NCBI GenBank assembly: GCA_017347485.1
Contig: AP021857.1
Span: forward strand, 1,054,001-1,118,000
Length of the DNA: 64,000 nucleotides
Source of the DNA: Candidatus Desulfobacillus denitrificans
GTDB lineage: Bacteria; Pseudomonadota; Gammaproteobacteria; Burkholderiales; Rhodocyclaceae
Reading direction: 5' to 3'
Under the pieces are notes generated by a model. That model was given only the letters and a program-made list of their open reading frames with translations, had not been told where the DNA came from and did not search any database. Positions 56,105 through 64,000 of the stretch are shown here, one piece after another. How positions within the stretch are numbered: the stretch's first letter is position 1; every line of letters begins with the position of its first letter. Made by a program: the position numbers and the translations under genes.

Positions 56105-57524
56105 ATTTGTCCTTCTTCCAGCTGCCGACGTCGGGCGCGCCGGCGGGATCGAACCATTTCAACTGGTCGTGCAGCCTGACCACCTCGCCGACGATGATGA
56201 GGGTGGGCGGCTTGAGCTGCGCCTCTTCAGCCTGCTGCGGCAGGCTGGCCAGCGTGCCGATGAGGACGCGCTGGCGGTTGGTGGTGCCCTGCTGCACGAT
56301 GGCCGCGGGGGTGCTGTCCGGCAGGCCGTGGGCGACGAGTTCCTTGCACAGCACCGGCAGTCCGAGCAGGCCCATGTAGAAGACGACAGTCTGATGCGGG
56401 CGGGCCAGGCCCGTCCAGTCGAGGTTCATGGTGCCGTCCTTGAGGTGGCCGGTGACGAAGACGCAGGACTGGGCGTAATCGCGGTGGGTGAGCGGGATGC
56501 CGGAGTAGGAGGCGACGCCGGCCGCTGCGGTAATGCCGGGCACCACCTCGAAGGAGATGCCGTGGGCGGAGAGCGTCTCGATCTCCTCGCCGCCGCGCCC
56601 GAAGATAAAGGGGTCGCCGCCCTTCAGGCGCAGCACGCGCTTGCCTTCCCGGGACAGCTTCACCAACAGGGCGTTGATCTCTTCCTGGCGCAGCGTGTGG
56701 TTGTTGCGCTGCTTGCCGACATAGATGCGGCTGGCGTCGCGCCGGCACAGCTCGACGATGGCGGGCGAGACGAGGTTGTCGTGCACCACCACGTCGGCCT
56801 GCTGCATCAGCTTCAGCGCGCGGAAGGTGAGGAGGTCCGGGTTGCCGGGGCCGGCGCCGACAAGATACACCTCGCCGCGCGGTGGCGCGTCCTTTGTCGC
56901 GGCGAGCTGTTCCGCGAAGTGCTTCTCCGCTTCGGCGGCCTTGCCGGCCAGCACCAGGTCGGCGAAAGTCCCGCCGAGCATTTTTTCCCAGAAGATGCGC
57001 CGTTGCGCCGGGTTGGCGAAATGCCGCTTGACGCGGTCGCGCAGGCCGTTGGCCAGCTGCGCCAGGCGGCCGTAGGTGGCCGGCAGCATTGTCTCCAGCT
57101 TCGCCCGCATCAGGCGCGCCAGTACCGGCGAGGCGCCGCCGGTCGACACCGCGACGATCATCGGCGAGCGGTCGACGATGGAGGGGAAGATGAAGCTGCA
57201 CAGTTCGGGCGAGTCGACGACGTTCACCGGGATGTCGCGCGCCTTGGCGGCGCGCGAGACGGCCGCGTTGACTTCGTGGTCGTCGGTGGCGGCGATCACT
57301 AACGCGGCACCAGCGACGTGGACCTCCTCGAAGCGCGCGGCGATGTGCCCGATGCGGCCGGCGGCGGCTTCCGCGGCGAGGGTCTCGCCGAGCTCCGGCG
57401 CCACCACGGCGACTTTCGCGCCGCAGCCGGCGAGCAGGCCGGCCTTGCGCGCGGCGACGGCGCCGCCGCCGACGACGAGGCAGCGCGTCCCCTTGAGGTT
57501 CAGGAATATTGGCAGGAAATCCAT
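56103..57524 (-). CDS. cysG: Siroheme synthase CysG
   Basis: CysG makes siroheme from uroporphyrinogen III by two methylations, an NAD-dependent oxidation and iron insertion. The 473-residue protein has the N-terminal dehydrogenase/ferrochelatase half ([15 protein letters not shown] and [15 protein letters not shown]) and the C-terminal SUMT half ([34 protein letters not shown]). Its place directly after dsrR suggests it supplies siroheme to the sulfite reductase. ATG 57524 gives the family start [19 protein letters not shown] sequence upstream could allow separate transcription. Confidence 0.95.
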   Translation of the reverse strand: MDFLPIFLNLKGTRCLVVGGGAVAARKAGLLAGCGAKVAVVAPELGETLAAEAAAGRIGHIAARFEEVHVAGAALVIAATDDHEVNAAVSRAAKARDIPVNVVDSPELCSFIFPSIVDRSPMIVAVSTGGASPVLARLMRAKLETMLPATYGRLAQLANGLRDRVKRHFANPAQRRIFWEKMLGGTFADLVLAGKAAEAEKHFAEQLAATKDAPPRGEVYLVGAGPGNPDLLTFRALKLMQQADVVVHDNLVSPAIVELCRRDASRIYVGKQRNNHTLRQEEINALLVKLSREGKRVLRLKGGDPFIFGRGGEEIETLSAHGISFEVVPGITAAAGVASYSGIPLTHRDYAQSCVFVTGHLKDGTMNLDWTGLARPHQTVVFYMGLLGLPVLCKELVAHGLPDSTPAAIVQQGTTNRQRVLIGTLASLPQQAEEAQLKPPTLIIVGEVVRLHDQLKWFDPAGAPDVGSWKKDK

Positions 57525-57575
57525 GGCTTGGCGCCGGATGGCGCGATGCGGCCGCCTTGATGCGAGTTGGTCGTC

Positions 57576-57581
57576 ATTATA
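57576..57581 (-). promoter_or_regulatory. TATAAT box upstream of cysG
   Basis: A perfect TATAAT occurs on the minus strand just after the dsrR stop and about 50 bases before the cysG start. No matching -35 box is seen, so an internal promoter is possible but not shown. Confidence 0.3.
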
Positions 57582-57586
57582 CCGGC

Positions 57587-57943
57587 TCAGCTTGCCGAGC
57601 CGCAGCCGCTCCGGCTGCCGCAGCCGCCGCAGCTGGAGGGCGGGCAGCTGCCGCCCGGGGCCTGGGTCTGCATGAAGACGAACTGCCATTCGCCCGGCTC
57701 GACCTCGACGAAGTCGAGCAGCATGCCATCGAGCAGGTCGCGGCTGGGCGGGGCGATGAGGACGGTGAGGCCTTCGCATTCGTAGGCAAGGTCATGCTCG
57801 CGCTCGTCGTCGAAGCCGAGGCCGAAGGCGAGTCGGCCGTCGTCCTCGATCTTGGCGGCGATGCGCAGCGCCATGCCTTCGGCGTCGCTCTGGGTGGCGG
57901 AATCGAGGATGCGGGTGGCGGCGGCGGGGGTGAGGGTGAACAT
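57587..57943 (-). CDS. dsrR: DsrR, A-type scaffold-like protein with Cys-rich tail
   Basis: A 118-residue protein with the A-type (IscA-like) fold ([16 protein letters not shown] at the start, then [20 protein letters not shown]). It matches DsrR, which in sulfur oxidisers influences dsr expression or maturation. Known DsrR proteins lack the cluster cysteines of IscA. Here the last 20 residues contain four Cys (100, 105, 108 and 114) in a Gly/Ser-rich tail, and another Cys lies near residue 56. Order dsrN-dsrR matches the known dsr operon. Whether the tail binds metal is unknown. Confidence 0.85.
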   Translation of the reverse strand: MFTLTPAAATRILDSATQSDAEGMALRIAAKIEDDGRLAFGLGFDDEREHDLAYECEGLTVLIAPPSRDLLDGMLLDFVEVEPGEWQFVFMQTQAPGGSCPPSSCGGCGSRSGCGSAS

Positions 57944-57955
57944 GATGGGTTTGTC

Positions 57956-59347
57956 CTATCCGTGGGTTGGGGTGGGGTGCTCCATGTGTTGCCGGGCGAA
58001 GCCGACGAAGCGCGCCGCCCAGTTGCAGTTGCCGGCGCTCCTGAGGTGCGTGTAGGAGGCCAGCAGGTTCTTGTGAACGATGCCGTCGTGGGCGCCGTCG
58101 GCGCCGTGCCCCCGCTTCACCTCGTAGGCGAAGCGCGTGGCCGGGTCGAGGTTCTCCAGGCTGGAGTAATGGAACTCGTGGGCCGGAATCTCGTCGGGAT
58201 GCGCGCCCGGCGGCACCCAGGGATGGGCGGCGGTGGGCGCCAAGCGCACGTAGCCGCGGCCGACCGGCTTCTCGTGCATGACGACGTCGGCGGGGATGAC
58301 CCCGGCCATTTCGCGCTTCTCGCCGCGCCACGTCAGGCTGCGGGCGAGGTACATCAGGCCGCCGCATTCGGCGTAGGCGGGGAGTCCGGCCTCGATGGCG
58401 GCGCGCACCGATTCGCGTATGCCCTGGTTGGCCTCCAGTTCGCGCATGAAGCACTCGGGGAAGCCGCCGCCGAGGAAGAGGGCGTCCACCTCGGGCAAGG
58501 TCTTGTCGGCGATGGGGCTGAAGAACACCGGCTCGGCGCCGGCCTGTTGCAGGGCGTCGAGGTCGTCGGCGTAGTAGAAACCGAAGGCCGGGTCGCGGGC
58601 GATGCCGAGGCGCACGGTGGGTTGTTCCGCCGGCACGGCCGCAACCATGTCAGGCTTGAGCGGTTTGTCGGTGGCGGTCACCTGCAGCAGGCGGCCGATG
58701 TCCACCTGCTCGGAGACGATCTTCGCGATGGCGGCGATGCGCGCTTCGGCCGCCGCGGCCTCGTTGGCCGGCATCAGGCCGAGGTGGCGCTCGACGATGG
58801 CCAGTTCCGGGTTCTCCAGCACGGCGCCCAGCACCGGCACGTCGGTGTAGTGCTCGATGACGGCGCGCAGCTTGGCCTCGTGGCGCTTGCCGCCGAGGCG
58901 GTTGAGGATGACGCCGGCGATGCGGATGTTGCGGTCGAAGGCCTGGTAGCCGAGGATCAGCGGCGCGATGCCGCGCGTCATGCCGCGCGCGTCGAGCACC
59001 AGCACCACCGGCAGGCCGAGCAGTTCCGCCAGGGCGGCGTTGCTGTTGCTGCCGGCGAGGTCGAGTCCGTCGTAGAGGCCTTTGTTGCCTTCGACGAGGG
59101 CGACGTCGGCATTCGCGCCATGGCGGGCGAAGCTGTCGAGGATCTCGGCGTAGGGCTGCAGGTAGAAATCCAGGTTGCGGCAGGGGCGGCCGCCGGCCAG
59201 CCCCAGCCAGATCGGGTCGATGTAGTCCGGACCCTTCTTGAAGGTCTGCACGGCCAGCCCGCGCTGCCGCAGGGCGGCGGCGAGGCCGAGGCTCAGCGTG
59301 GTCTTGCCGGAGGACTTGTGCGCGGCGGAAATGAGGAAACGGTGCAT
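57956..59347 (-). CDS. dsrN: DsrN, siroheme amidase (CobB/CbiA family)
   Basis: DsrN is a glutamine-dependent amidotransferase resembling cobyrinic acid a,c-diamide synthase; in dsr operons it is believed to amidate siroheme for DsrAB. The 463-residue protein has an N-terminal ATP-binding P-loop (HKSSGKTTLSLGL), KGPDYIDP, and a C-terminal glutaminase domain with the catalytic AYAECGGLMYLA block. The dsr neighbourhood separates it from cobalamin-pathway CobB. It is followed by dsrR after 12 bases. Confidence 0.93.
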   Translation of the reverse strand: MHRFLISAAHKSSGKTTLSLGLAAALRQRGLAVQTFKKGPDYIDPIWLGLAGGRPCRNLDFYLQPYAEILDSFARHGANADVALVEGNKGLYDGLDLAGSNSNAALAELLGLPVVLVLDARGMTRGIAPLILGYQAFDRNIRIAGVILNRLGGKRHEAKLRAVIEHYTDVPVLGAVLENPELAIVERHLGLMPANEAAAAEARIAAIAKIVSEQVDIGRLLQVTATDKPLKPDMVAAVPAEQPTVRLGIARDPAFGFYYADDLDALQQAGAEPVFFSPIADKTLPEVDALFLGGGFPECFMRELEANQGIRESVRAAIEAGLPAYAECGGLMYLARSLTWRGEKREMAGVIPADVVMHEKPVGRGYVRLAPTAAHPWVPPGAHPDEIPAHEFHYSSLENLDPATRFAYEVKRGHGADGAHDGIVHKNLLASYTHLRSAGNCNWAARFVGFARQHMEHPTPTHG

Positions 59348-59381
59348 CCGCGCCAGTGTAGCGCGATCCGGCGGGGCCGGA

Positions 59382-60575
59382 TCAGTCTTCGGCCTTGAGC
59401 GCGGCGAAGTCGTCCTGCGGCAGGAAGCGCAGGACGCGCACCGCGACGACGGTGATGAGGAAGGCCAGGGCGATGCCGCCGAAACCGAGGGCGAACTCGC
59501 CGAGCACCGGGGAATAGCTGTTCACGATGCCGTCCTGGAAGGTGCTGGAGACGGCGTAGCCGGGGAAGATCTCGAGCGGGAAGGCCTGGCCGCCGACGAT
59601 GGTGACGAACATCTGGGCGAGGCCGCCCAGCACCACCAGCACCGAGGCGGCAATGACGCGCGTCTGCGTGGCGCCGGGCGCGAAGATCAGCGCCAGCGGC
59701 AGGATGCCGCCGACCACGACCTGGCCGAGCCAGAACGCCGTGGTGTAGATGCCGCCGTCGAGCAGGAGGAAGCGTTCGTAATCGGTCTGCTTGGCGAAAT
59801 ACAGGCTGGTCAGGTGCATCACGGCGGTGAAGTAGAGCGCCGCGCCGACGAAGACGGCGAGCAGGTTCTTCATGCGGGCGAGGATGCGCGCGTCGAGCGT
59901 GAGGCCGTTCCAGGCGTACATCGAGCCTTGCACGATGAGGAAGGCCGCCAGGCCGTAGGCGAAGGAATAGATGATGAACATCGGCGCCATCAGGGCCGAG
60001 CCGTAGGCGGTGCGGGCAATCAGGAAGCCGAAGATCGAACCGGTGGCGGTGGTCAGCGCCAGGCGCCAGAAGAAGGCGAGGAAGCCGACGATCTTCGAGT
60101 AGCCGTTCAGGCTGCGGTCCATCATCGTCACCAGGTAGGCGGCGACGATGGCGAAGAAGCCCGAATAGAACATCATGTTCAGGGCGAAGATCGACTTGAA
60201 GTTGAAGTGCGTCATCGCCACGATGAGCCGGTCGGGCCGGCCGAGGTCGGCCGCCAGCACGGCCAGCCCGCCGGCCATCATAGCCAGCGCCAGCAGGCCG
60301 GAGAGCGGCGCGCGCGCCTTGTAGATCGGCTTGCCGAAGACCGAGCCGATCGAGGCGACGTTGAGCACGCCCGAGGCGGCGACGATGAGGAACACGGCGA
60401 AGACGTGCGGCATGCCCCAGACGATCTGGTTGTCCATGCCGGTGACGACGTGGCCGCTGTGCTCGAAATGCAGGAAGGCGGCGAAGGCGGCCAGCAGGAA
60501 CAGGCCGCCCGCGGCGAGCAGGCCCCAGAAGGCGGCGGGGCGGCTTTGCGTTTCGACGTAGGAGGCAGACGCCAT
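59382..60575 (-). CDS. dsrP: DsrP, NrfD-type integral membrane subunit
   Basis: DsrP is a membrane protein of the NrfD/PsrC family in the DsrMKJOP complex, thought to exchange electrons with the quinone pool. The 397-residue protein has about ten predicted membrane helices, with the conserved opening helix region and a C-terminal helix before ALKAED. ATG 60575 lies 2 bases from the end of dsrO, with GGAG-like sequence nearby. The reading frame continues upstream into dsrO but is not conserved there. Confidence 0.93.
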   Translation of the reverse strand: MASASYVETQSRPAAFWGLLAAGGLFLLAAFAAFLHFEHSGHVVTGMDNQIVWGMPHVFAVFLIVAASGVLNVASIGSVFGKPIYKARAPLSGLLALAMMAGGLAVLAADLGRPDRLIVAMTHFNFKSIFALNMMFYSGFFAIVAAYLVTMMDRSLNGYSKIVGFLAFFWRLALTTATGSIFGFLIARTAYGSALMAPMFIIYSFAYGLAAFLIVQGSMYAWNGLTLDARILARMKNLLAVFVGAALYFTAVMHLTSLYFAKQTDYERFLLLDGGIYTTAFWLGQVVVGGILPLALIFAPGATQTRVIAASVLVVLGGLAQMFVTIVGGQAFPLEIFPGYAVSSTFQDGIVNSYSPVLGEFALGFGGIALAFLITVVAVRVLRFLPQDDFAALKAED

Positions 60576-60577
60576 CT

Positions 60578-61315
60578 TCAAATCCCTTCGTAGCGGACGC
60601 CGAGGTCGAGTTTGAGGTCGGCGCGCACCTGGGTGGTTTTCACCTCGCGCACGCGCTTGGCGATCGCGCTCTCGGGGTCGTTCAGGTCGCCGAACAGCAT
60701 GGCGTTGTGGCCGGCCGCGGCGCAGGCCTCGACGCAGGCCGGCGTGCCGCCGCGGTCGACGCGGTGCACGCACAGCGTGCAGCCCTCGACGCAGCCCTGG
60801 CCGCGCGGCACCTCGGGGTTCTGGTCGGTGTGCGGCTCGTGCACGAAGGAACGCGCCTTGTACGGGCAGGCCATCATGCAGTAGCGGCAGCCGATGCAGA
60901 TGTGGCGGTCGACCAGCACGATGCCGTCGGCGCGCTTGAACGAGGCGCCGGTCGGGCAGACGTCCACGCAGGGCGGATTGGCGCAGTGCTGGCACATCAT
61001 CGGCAGCGACAGGGCGCGGCCGGTCTTGAGTTCCTTCAGGTCGATCTTGCGGATCCACTGCGCGTCGGTGCGTGGCTTCTTCACCTCACCGAGGTGGTTT
61101 TCCTTGTTGCAGGCGGAAACGCATTCGGTGCAACCGGTCTGGCAACGCGTCGTGTCGATCAGCATGCCCCAGCGCACCCTGGCCGTGACGGCCTCATTGT
61201 CCGGCTTGGCGGCGGCGATCTCCACCAGGCGGATGCCGGGGGCGAGGGCGACGAAGCCGGCGCCGGCCGCCGCCGCGGCGAGGAATTTGCGGCGGTCGTC
61301 GTTGCGTTCACTCAT
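60578..61315 (-). CDS. dsrO: DsrO, periplasmic iron-sulfur subunit
   Basis: DsrO is a ferredoxin-like periplasmic protein of the DsrMKJOP complex. The 245-residue protein has a twin-arginine signal (DDRRKFLAAAAAGAG) and four groups of cysteines for [4Fe-4S] clusters: CQTGCTECVSAC, CQHCANPPCVDVC, CIGCRYCMMAC, and CTLC with CVEAC. It passes electrons between DsrJ and the membrane subunit DsrP. Its start overlaps the dsrJ stop (ATGA). Confidence 0.94.
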   Translation of the reverse strand: MSERNDDRRKFLAAAAAGAGFVALAPGIRLVEIAAAKPDNEAVTARVRWGMLIDTTRCQTGCTECVSACNKENHLGEVKKPRTDAQWIRKIDLKELKTGRALSLPMMCQHCANPPCVDVCPTGASFKRADGIVLVDRHICIGCRYCMMACPYKARSFVHEPHTDQNPEVPRGQGCVEGCTLCVHRVDRGGTPACVEACAAAGHNAMLFGDLNDPESAIAKRVREVKTTQVRADLKLDLGVRYEGI

Positions 61316-61695
61316 GGCCGGGCTCCCGCGACGGATTTCTGGCCGGGCTTCGGCTGGTGGCAGTCCCAGCAGTCGGGTTTCACCGCCGCATAATCGTGGC
61401 AGCTCTGGCAGAAGCCGCCCTCGCCGATGACGCTGCCGGTCTTCGGACTGGCGTGGCACGAAATGCATTCGTTGAGGCTGTGTTTCTTCGTGCGGATGCC
61501 CTCGTGCATGGTCAGGTCGCGCTGGTGCCGGAGGAATTTCATGTGGTCGCGCCGGATGACGTCCTTTGGCTCGACGCACTGGCCGGGCTTGGCGATCTCG
61601 ATGGCCGGCAACGGGGCGCGCCCCGGCTCCGCCGCGTGCGCCACGGCAAAAGTCAGTCCCCACAGCACGGCGATCGCGATCGCTTTCACGCTCAC
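61312..61695 (-). CDS. dsrJ: DsrJ, triheme cytochrome c
   Basis: DsrJ is the small periplasmic cytochrome of the DsrMKJOP complex. The 127-residue protein has a signal peptide (about 1-21) and three CxxCH heme sites (CISCH 77-81, CQSCH 96-100, CWDCH 109-113). Cys40 in GQCVEP matches the Cys known to be an unusual distal heme ligand in DsrJ. GTG 61695 overlaps the dsrL stop; a second GTG two codons later is possible. Confidence 0.93.
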   Translation of the reverse strand: MSVKAIAIAVLWGLTFAVAHAAEPGRAPLPAIEIAKPGQCVEPKDVIRRDHMKFLRHQRDLTMHEGIRTKKHSLNECISCHASPKTGSVIGEGGFCQSCHDYAAVKPDCWDCHQPKPGQKSVAGARP

Positions 61696-63668
61696 TCCCC
61701 GAGTCCCATCTGGATGTAACCGGTCGGGCAGACTTCGTGGCAGATGTGGCAGCCGATGCACTTCGTGTAGTCGGTCGCCACGTAGCGGCCGGTGGTCGAC
61801 TCGGCCTTCTTGACGCGATACACCGCCGTCTGCGGGCAATACACCACGCAGTTGTCGCACTCGAAGCACAGGCCGCAGCTCATGCAGCGCTTGGCCTCGG
61901 CGATGGCCTGCTTCTCGTCGAGCGCATCGAGGCGCTCCTCGAAGTTGCCCAGGGCCGACGCCTTGTCCAGCGTCGTGACCTTGCGGATGTTGCGCGGCGT
62001 GTAGCCGAAATGGCCGAGGAACAGTTCCTTGTGCGTGATGACGTAGCGGTCGGAACGGTTGTCGAAGTTGTGCACGGCCACGTTCTTGCTGTCGGTGCCC
62101 CAGGTCGGGCCGTGGATCTCCTGCGGCGGGAGGCCTTTTTCCATGAGCTTGCGCTGCATGTCCCAGTAGTGAACATCCACCTTCGGCCGCTTGTCCTGAT
62201 CCTCGCCGCGCAGGAAGCGGTCGATGCCCTCGGCGGCGATCCAGCCGTGGCCGATGGCGGTGGTGAGCAGGTGCGGGCGGACGACGTCGCCGCCGGTGAA
62301 TACGCCGGGCTGGCCCTGCACCTGGTAATTCTTGTCGGCGGCGATGCCGCCCTTGCCGGAATCGAACGCCTCGAGGCCGGTGAAGTCGACCGCCTGGCCG
62401 ACGGCCGAGACGATGAGGTCGGCCGGGAGGTCCTGCTCGGTGCCGTCGATCTTCTTGATTTCCAGCTTGGGGCCGACGAACTTGGCCTCGCACTGCGCCA
62501 CGCGCAGCGCCGTGGCGCGGCCGTCCGCATCACGGACCACGGCGACCGGCATCCAGCCGCCGCGAATGTCGATGCCTTCGGCCTGGGCCTGCTCGATCTC
62601 GTGCTTGTTGGCCTGCATCTTGTCGATGGGGAAAACCGAGGTCAGCGTCACTTCGGCGCCCTGGCGCGCCGAGATCTCGGCGACGTCATGGGCGACGTAG
62701 CCGCCGATGACCCGTTCGGCAAAGTCGGTGGGCTTCGGGTTTTCGATGGCGCCGAGGCGCCGCGCCACGGTGGCGACGTCGATCGAGGTGTCGCCGCCGC
62801 CGACCACCACCACGCGCTTGCCGACGAAGCGCATGCGGCCGTCGTTGAAGGCGCGCAGGAAGGAGGTGGCGGTCACCACGTTGGGGGCGTCGTTGCCCTC
62901 GCAGGGCAGCGCCCGGCCGCCCTGGGCGCCGAGGCCGAGGAACACCGCGTCGAACTGCTTGCGAATGTCCTCCATCTTGACGTCGGTGCCGATGCGCGTT
63001 TTCAGCTGCGTCTTGACGCCGAGGTCGAGGATGCGCTGGATTTCGGCATCCAGCACGTCGCGCGGCGTGCGAAAGCCCGGAATGCCGTAGCGCATCATGC
63101 CGCCGAGCTGCTCGTGTTCGTCGAAGATCGTCACTTCGTGGCCCATCAGCGCCAGCTGGTAGGCGCAGGACAGGCCGGCCGGGCCGCCGCCGATGACGGC
63201 CACCTTCTTGCCGGTCTTCGTCTCGGGGGCCTTGAACTTCAAGTTGTTCTTGATGGCGTACTCGCCGAGGAAATGCTCGACCGAGTTGATGCCGACGAAA
63301 TCCTCGACGACGTTGCGGTTGCAGCCGGTTTCGCAGGGCGCCGGACAAACGCGGCCCATCACCGAGGGGAAGGGGTTGGCCTGGGTCAGGCGGCGCCAGG
63401 CGTATTCGTAGGCCGGCATGGTCGGCTTGCCGTCGGCGCCGACCGGCGGCTTTTCCTGGCCGCGCACGATGGCGAGATAGCTGCGGATGTCCTCGCCCGA
63501 AGGGCAGCTGGACTGGCAGGGCGGCGTCGACTGGATGTAGGTCGGGCACTTGTAGGAGTAGCTGGCCTGGAAGATGTATTTGTTCCAGGGCACGGGCTTG
63601 TTGTCGCCGTCCTTGAAGCGGCGGAAGGTCAGTTTCTGCGTATCGGATTTCTCGTTGGTGGCCGACAT
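61692..63668 (-). CDS. dsrL: DsrL, NAD(P)H:acceptor oxidoreductase of the dsr system
   Basis: DsrL is an iron-sulfur flavoprotein related to the glutamate synthase small subunit that couples DsrAB to NAD(P)H. The 658-residue protein has N-terminal cluster Cys (CQSSCPSGEDIRSYL; CPAPCETGC), an FAD site (VIGGGPAGLSCAYQL), an NAD(P)-site (VVVGGGDTSIDVA) and a C-terminal two-cluster ferredoxin domain (CMSCGLCFECDNC; CIGCHICHEVC). DsrL is typical of sulfur-oxidising dsr systems. It starts 20 bases after dsrK. Confidence 0.95.
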   Translation of the reverse strand: MSATNEKSDTQKLTFRRFKDGDNKPVPWNKYIFQASYSYKCPTYIQSTPPCQSSCPSGEDIRSYLAIVRGQEKPPVGADGKPTMPAYEYAWRRLTQANPFPSVMGRVCPAPCETGCNRNVVEDFVGINSVEHFLGEYAIKNNLKFKAPETKTGKKVAVIGGGPAGLSCAYQLALMGHEVTIFDEHEQLGGMMRYGIPGFRTPRDVLDAEIQRILDLGVKTQLKTRIGTDVKMEDIRKQFDAVFLGLGAQGGRALPCEGNDAPNVVTATSFLRAFNDGRMRFVGKRVVVVGGGDTSIDVATVARRLGAIENPKPTDFAERVIGGYVAHDVAEISARQGAEVTLTSVFPIDKMQANKHEIEQAQAEGIDIRGGWMPVAVVRDADGRATALRVAQCEAKFVGPKLEIKKIDGTEQDLPADLIVSAVGQAVDFTGLEAFDSGKGGIAADKNYQVQGQPGVFTGGDVVRPHLLTTAIGHGWIAAEGIDRFLRGEDQDKRPKVDVHYWDMQRKLMEKGLPPQEIHGPTWGTDSKNVAVHNFDNRSDRYVITHKELFLGHFGYTPRNIRKVTTLDKASALGNFEERLDALDEKQAIAEAKRCMSCGLCFECDNCVVYCPQTAVYRVKKAESTTGRYVATDYTKCIGCHICHEVCPTGYIQMGLGE

Positions 63669-63687
63669 CTTTGTCTCCTTGTAATGC

Positions 63688-64000
63688 TTAATCGTTGCTG
63701 CCGAGCCGGATGGCCGTGCTGACGAGCTGGTGCACGCCGCCGACCATGCCGCGATTGAACTTGTAGTAGGGCAGGACCTTGGTGAACTGCGCCTTGCAGA
63801 TGGCGCAGATGGTCGCCATGAAATTCACGCCGTGCCGCTCCACCACCTGGTTGAGGGCGTCCATGCGCGGCAGCGCGCCCTTGACGCGCAACTCGAGCAG
63901 TTCGTCGGTGAGGATGCCGCCGCCGCCGCCGCAGCAGAAGGTCGCCTCGTGCGTGGTGCCGGGCGCCATCTCGACGTATTTGTTCGCCACGGCCTTGATG
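63688..64000 (-). CDS. dsrK: DsrK C-terminal part (5' end outside window)
   Basis: The C-terminal part of DsrK, the HdrD-like iron-sulfur subunit of the DsrMKJOP complex. The visible 104 residues hold a CCG-type motif (FCCGGGGGILTDE) and CAICKAQFTKV, the ligands of the noncubane-type cluster in this family. The frame runs off the right edge. With dsrL-J-O-P-N-R downstream it fits the known gene order; dsrAB and dsrM presumably lie upstream, outside the window. Confidence 0.88.
   Translation of the reverse strand, partial: IKAVANKYVEMAPGTTHEATFCCGGGGGILTDELLELRVKGALPRMDALNQVVERHGVNFMATICAICKAQFTKVLPYYKFNRGMVGGVHQLVSTAIRLGSND

Noticed and set aside
55871-56157. Two short minus-strand frames downstream of sspB
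   Set aside because: They overlap the RNA hairpins and the terminator, have no ribosome site and no known domain. Their apparent open frame is likely a by-product of the GC-rich structured element.

Overview
This 64 kb window is chromosomal core sequence of a GC-rich betaproteobacterium. The gene orders point there: fimV-truA-trpFBA-accD-folC-dedD-cvpA-purF-metZ; rlmN-pilF-rodZ-ispG-hisS-yfgM-bamB-der-hfq-hflXKC-hisZ-purA-rnr-rlmB-rpsF-priB-rpsR-rplI; and petABC-sspAB. At the right edge the minus strand carries part of a dissimilatory sulfite reductase operon (dsrK-L-J-O-P-N-R followed by cysG). The presence of DsrL and the triheme DsrJ in the order known from sulfur oxidisers suggests a sulfur-oxidising Rhodocyclales or Nitrosomonadales-type bacterium. 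That placement is inference from gene content, since no 16S gene is in view.

Layout. 1-1108: 3' end of fimV and a strong terminator. 1155-10055: one tightly overlapping plus-strand operon (CbiQ-like membrane protein, truA, trpF, trpB, trpA, accD, folC, SPOR protein, cvpA, purF). 10052-11368: metZ with its own promoter, a SAM-II type riboswitch and an attenuator-like terminator. 11365-15495: minus-strand envelope group (TPR protein, L,D-transpeptidase, two cyclophilins, lpxH), divergent from cysS (15616-17001). 17005-19065: an orphan branched-chain-type binding protein and an exported hypothetical protein. 19098-21375: accA and tilS. 21567-24619: a complete DctPQM TRAP transporter. 24685-25870: a TerC-like membrane protein coupled to UspA. 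26017-27549: a FecR-domain surface protein. 27779-48271: the long housekeeping series from ndk to rplI, interrupted only by tRNA-Leu(CAG). 48330-49289: an ORF-less group II intron, tRNA-Ser(GGA) and 4.5S SRP RNA. 49320-51849: dnaX-ybaB-recR. 52059-55837: cytochrome bc1 and sspAB. 55838-56104: a structured, terminator-ended non-coding stretch. 56103-64000: cysG and the dsr genes on the minus strand.

How the parts work together. The dsr genes encode the membrane and electron-transfer side of sulfite reductase metabolism: DsrK/O/J/P complex subunits, the DsrL NAD(P)H oxidoreductase, the DsrN siroheme amidase and the DsrR maturation factor. cysG next to them supplies siroheme. The bc1 complex belongs to the respiratory chain. 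Most other genes are translation, nucleotide, amino-acid and envelope housekeeping.

I found no prophage, CRISPR array, transposase gene or defence island. The signals most worth a second look are the SAM-II riboswitch before metZ, the ORF-less group II intron wedged between the rplI terminator and tRNA-Ser, the structured element downstream of sspB, the cysteine-rich tail of DsrR, and several unusual start and promoter arrangements (folC, rnr/tRNA-Leu, the CbiQ-like gene).
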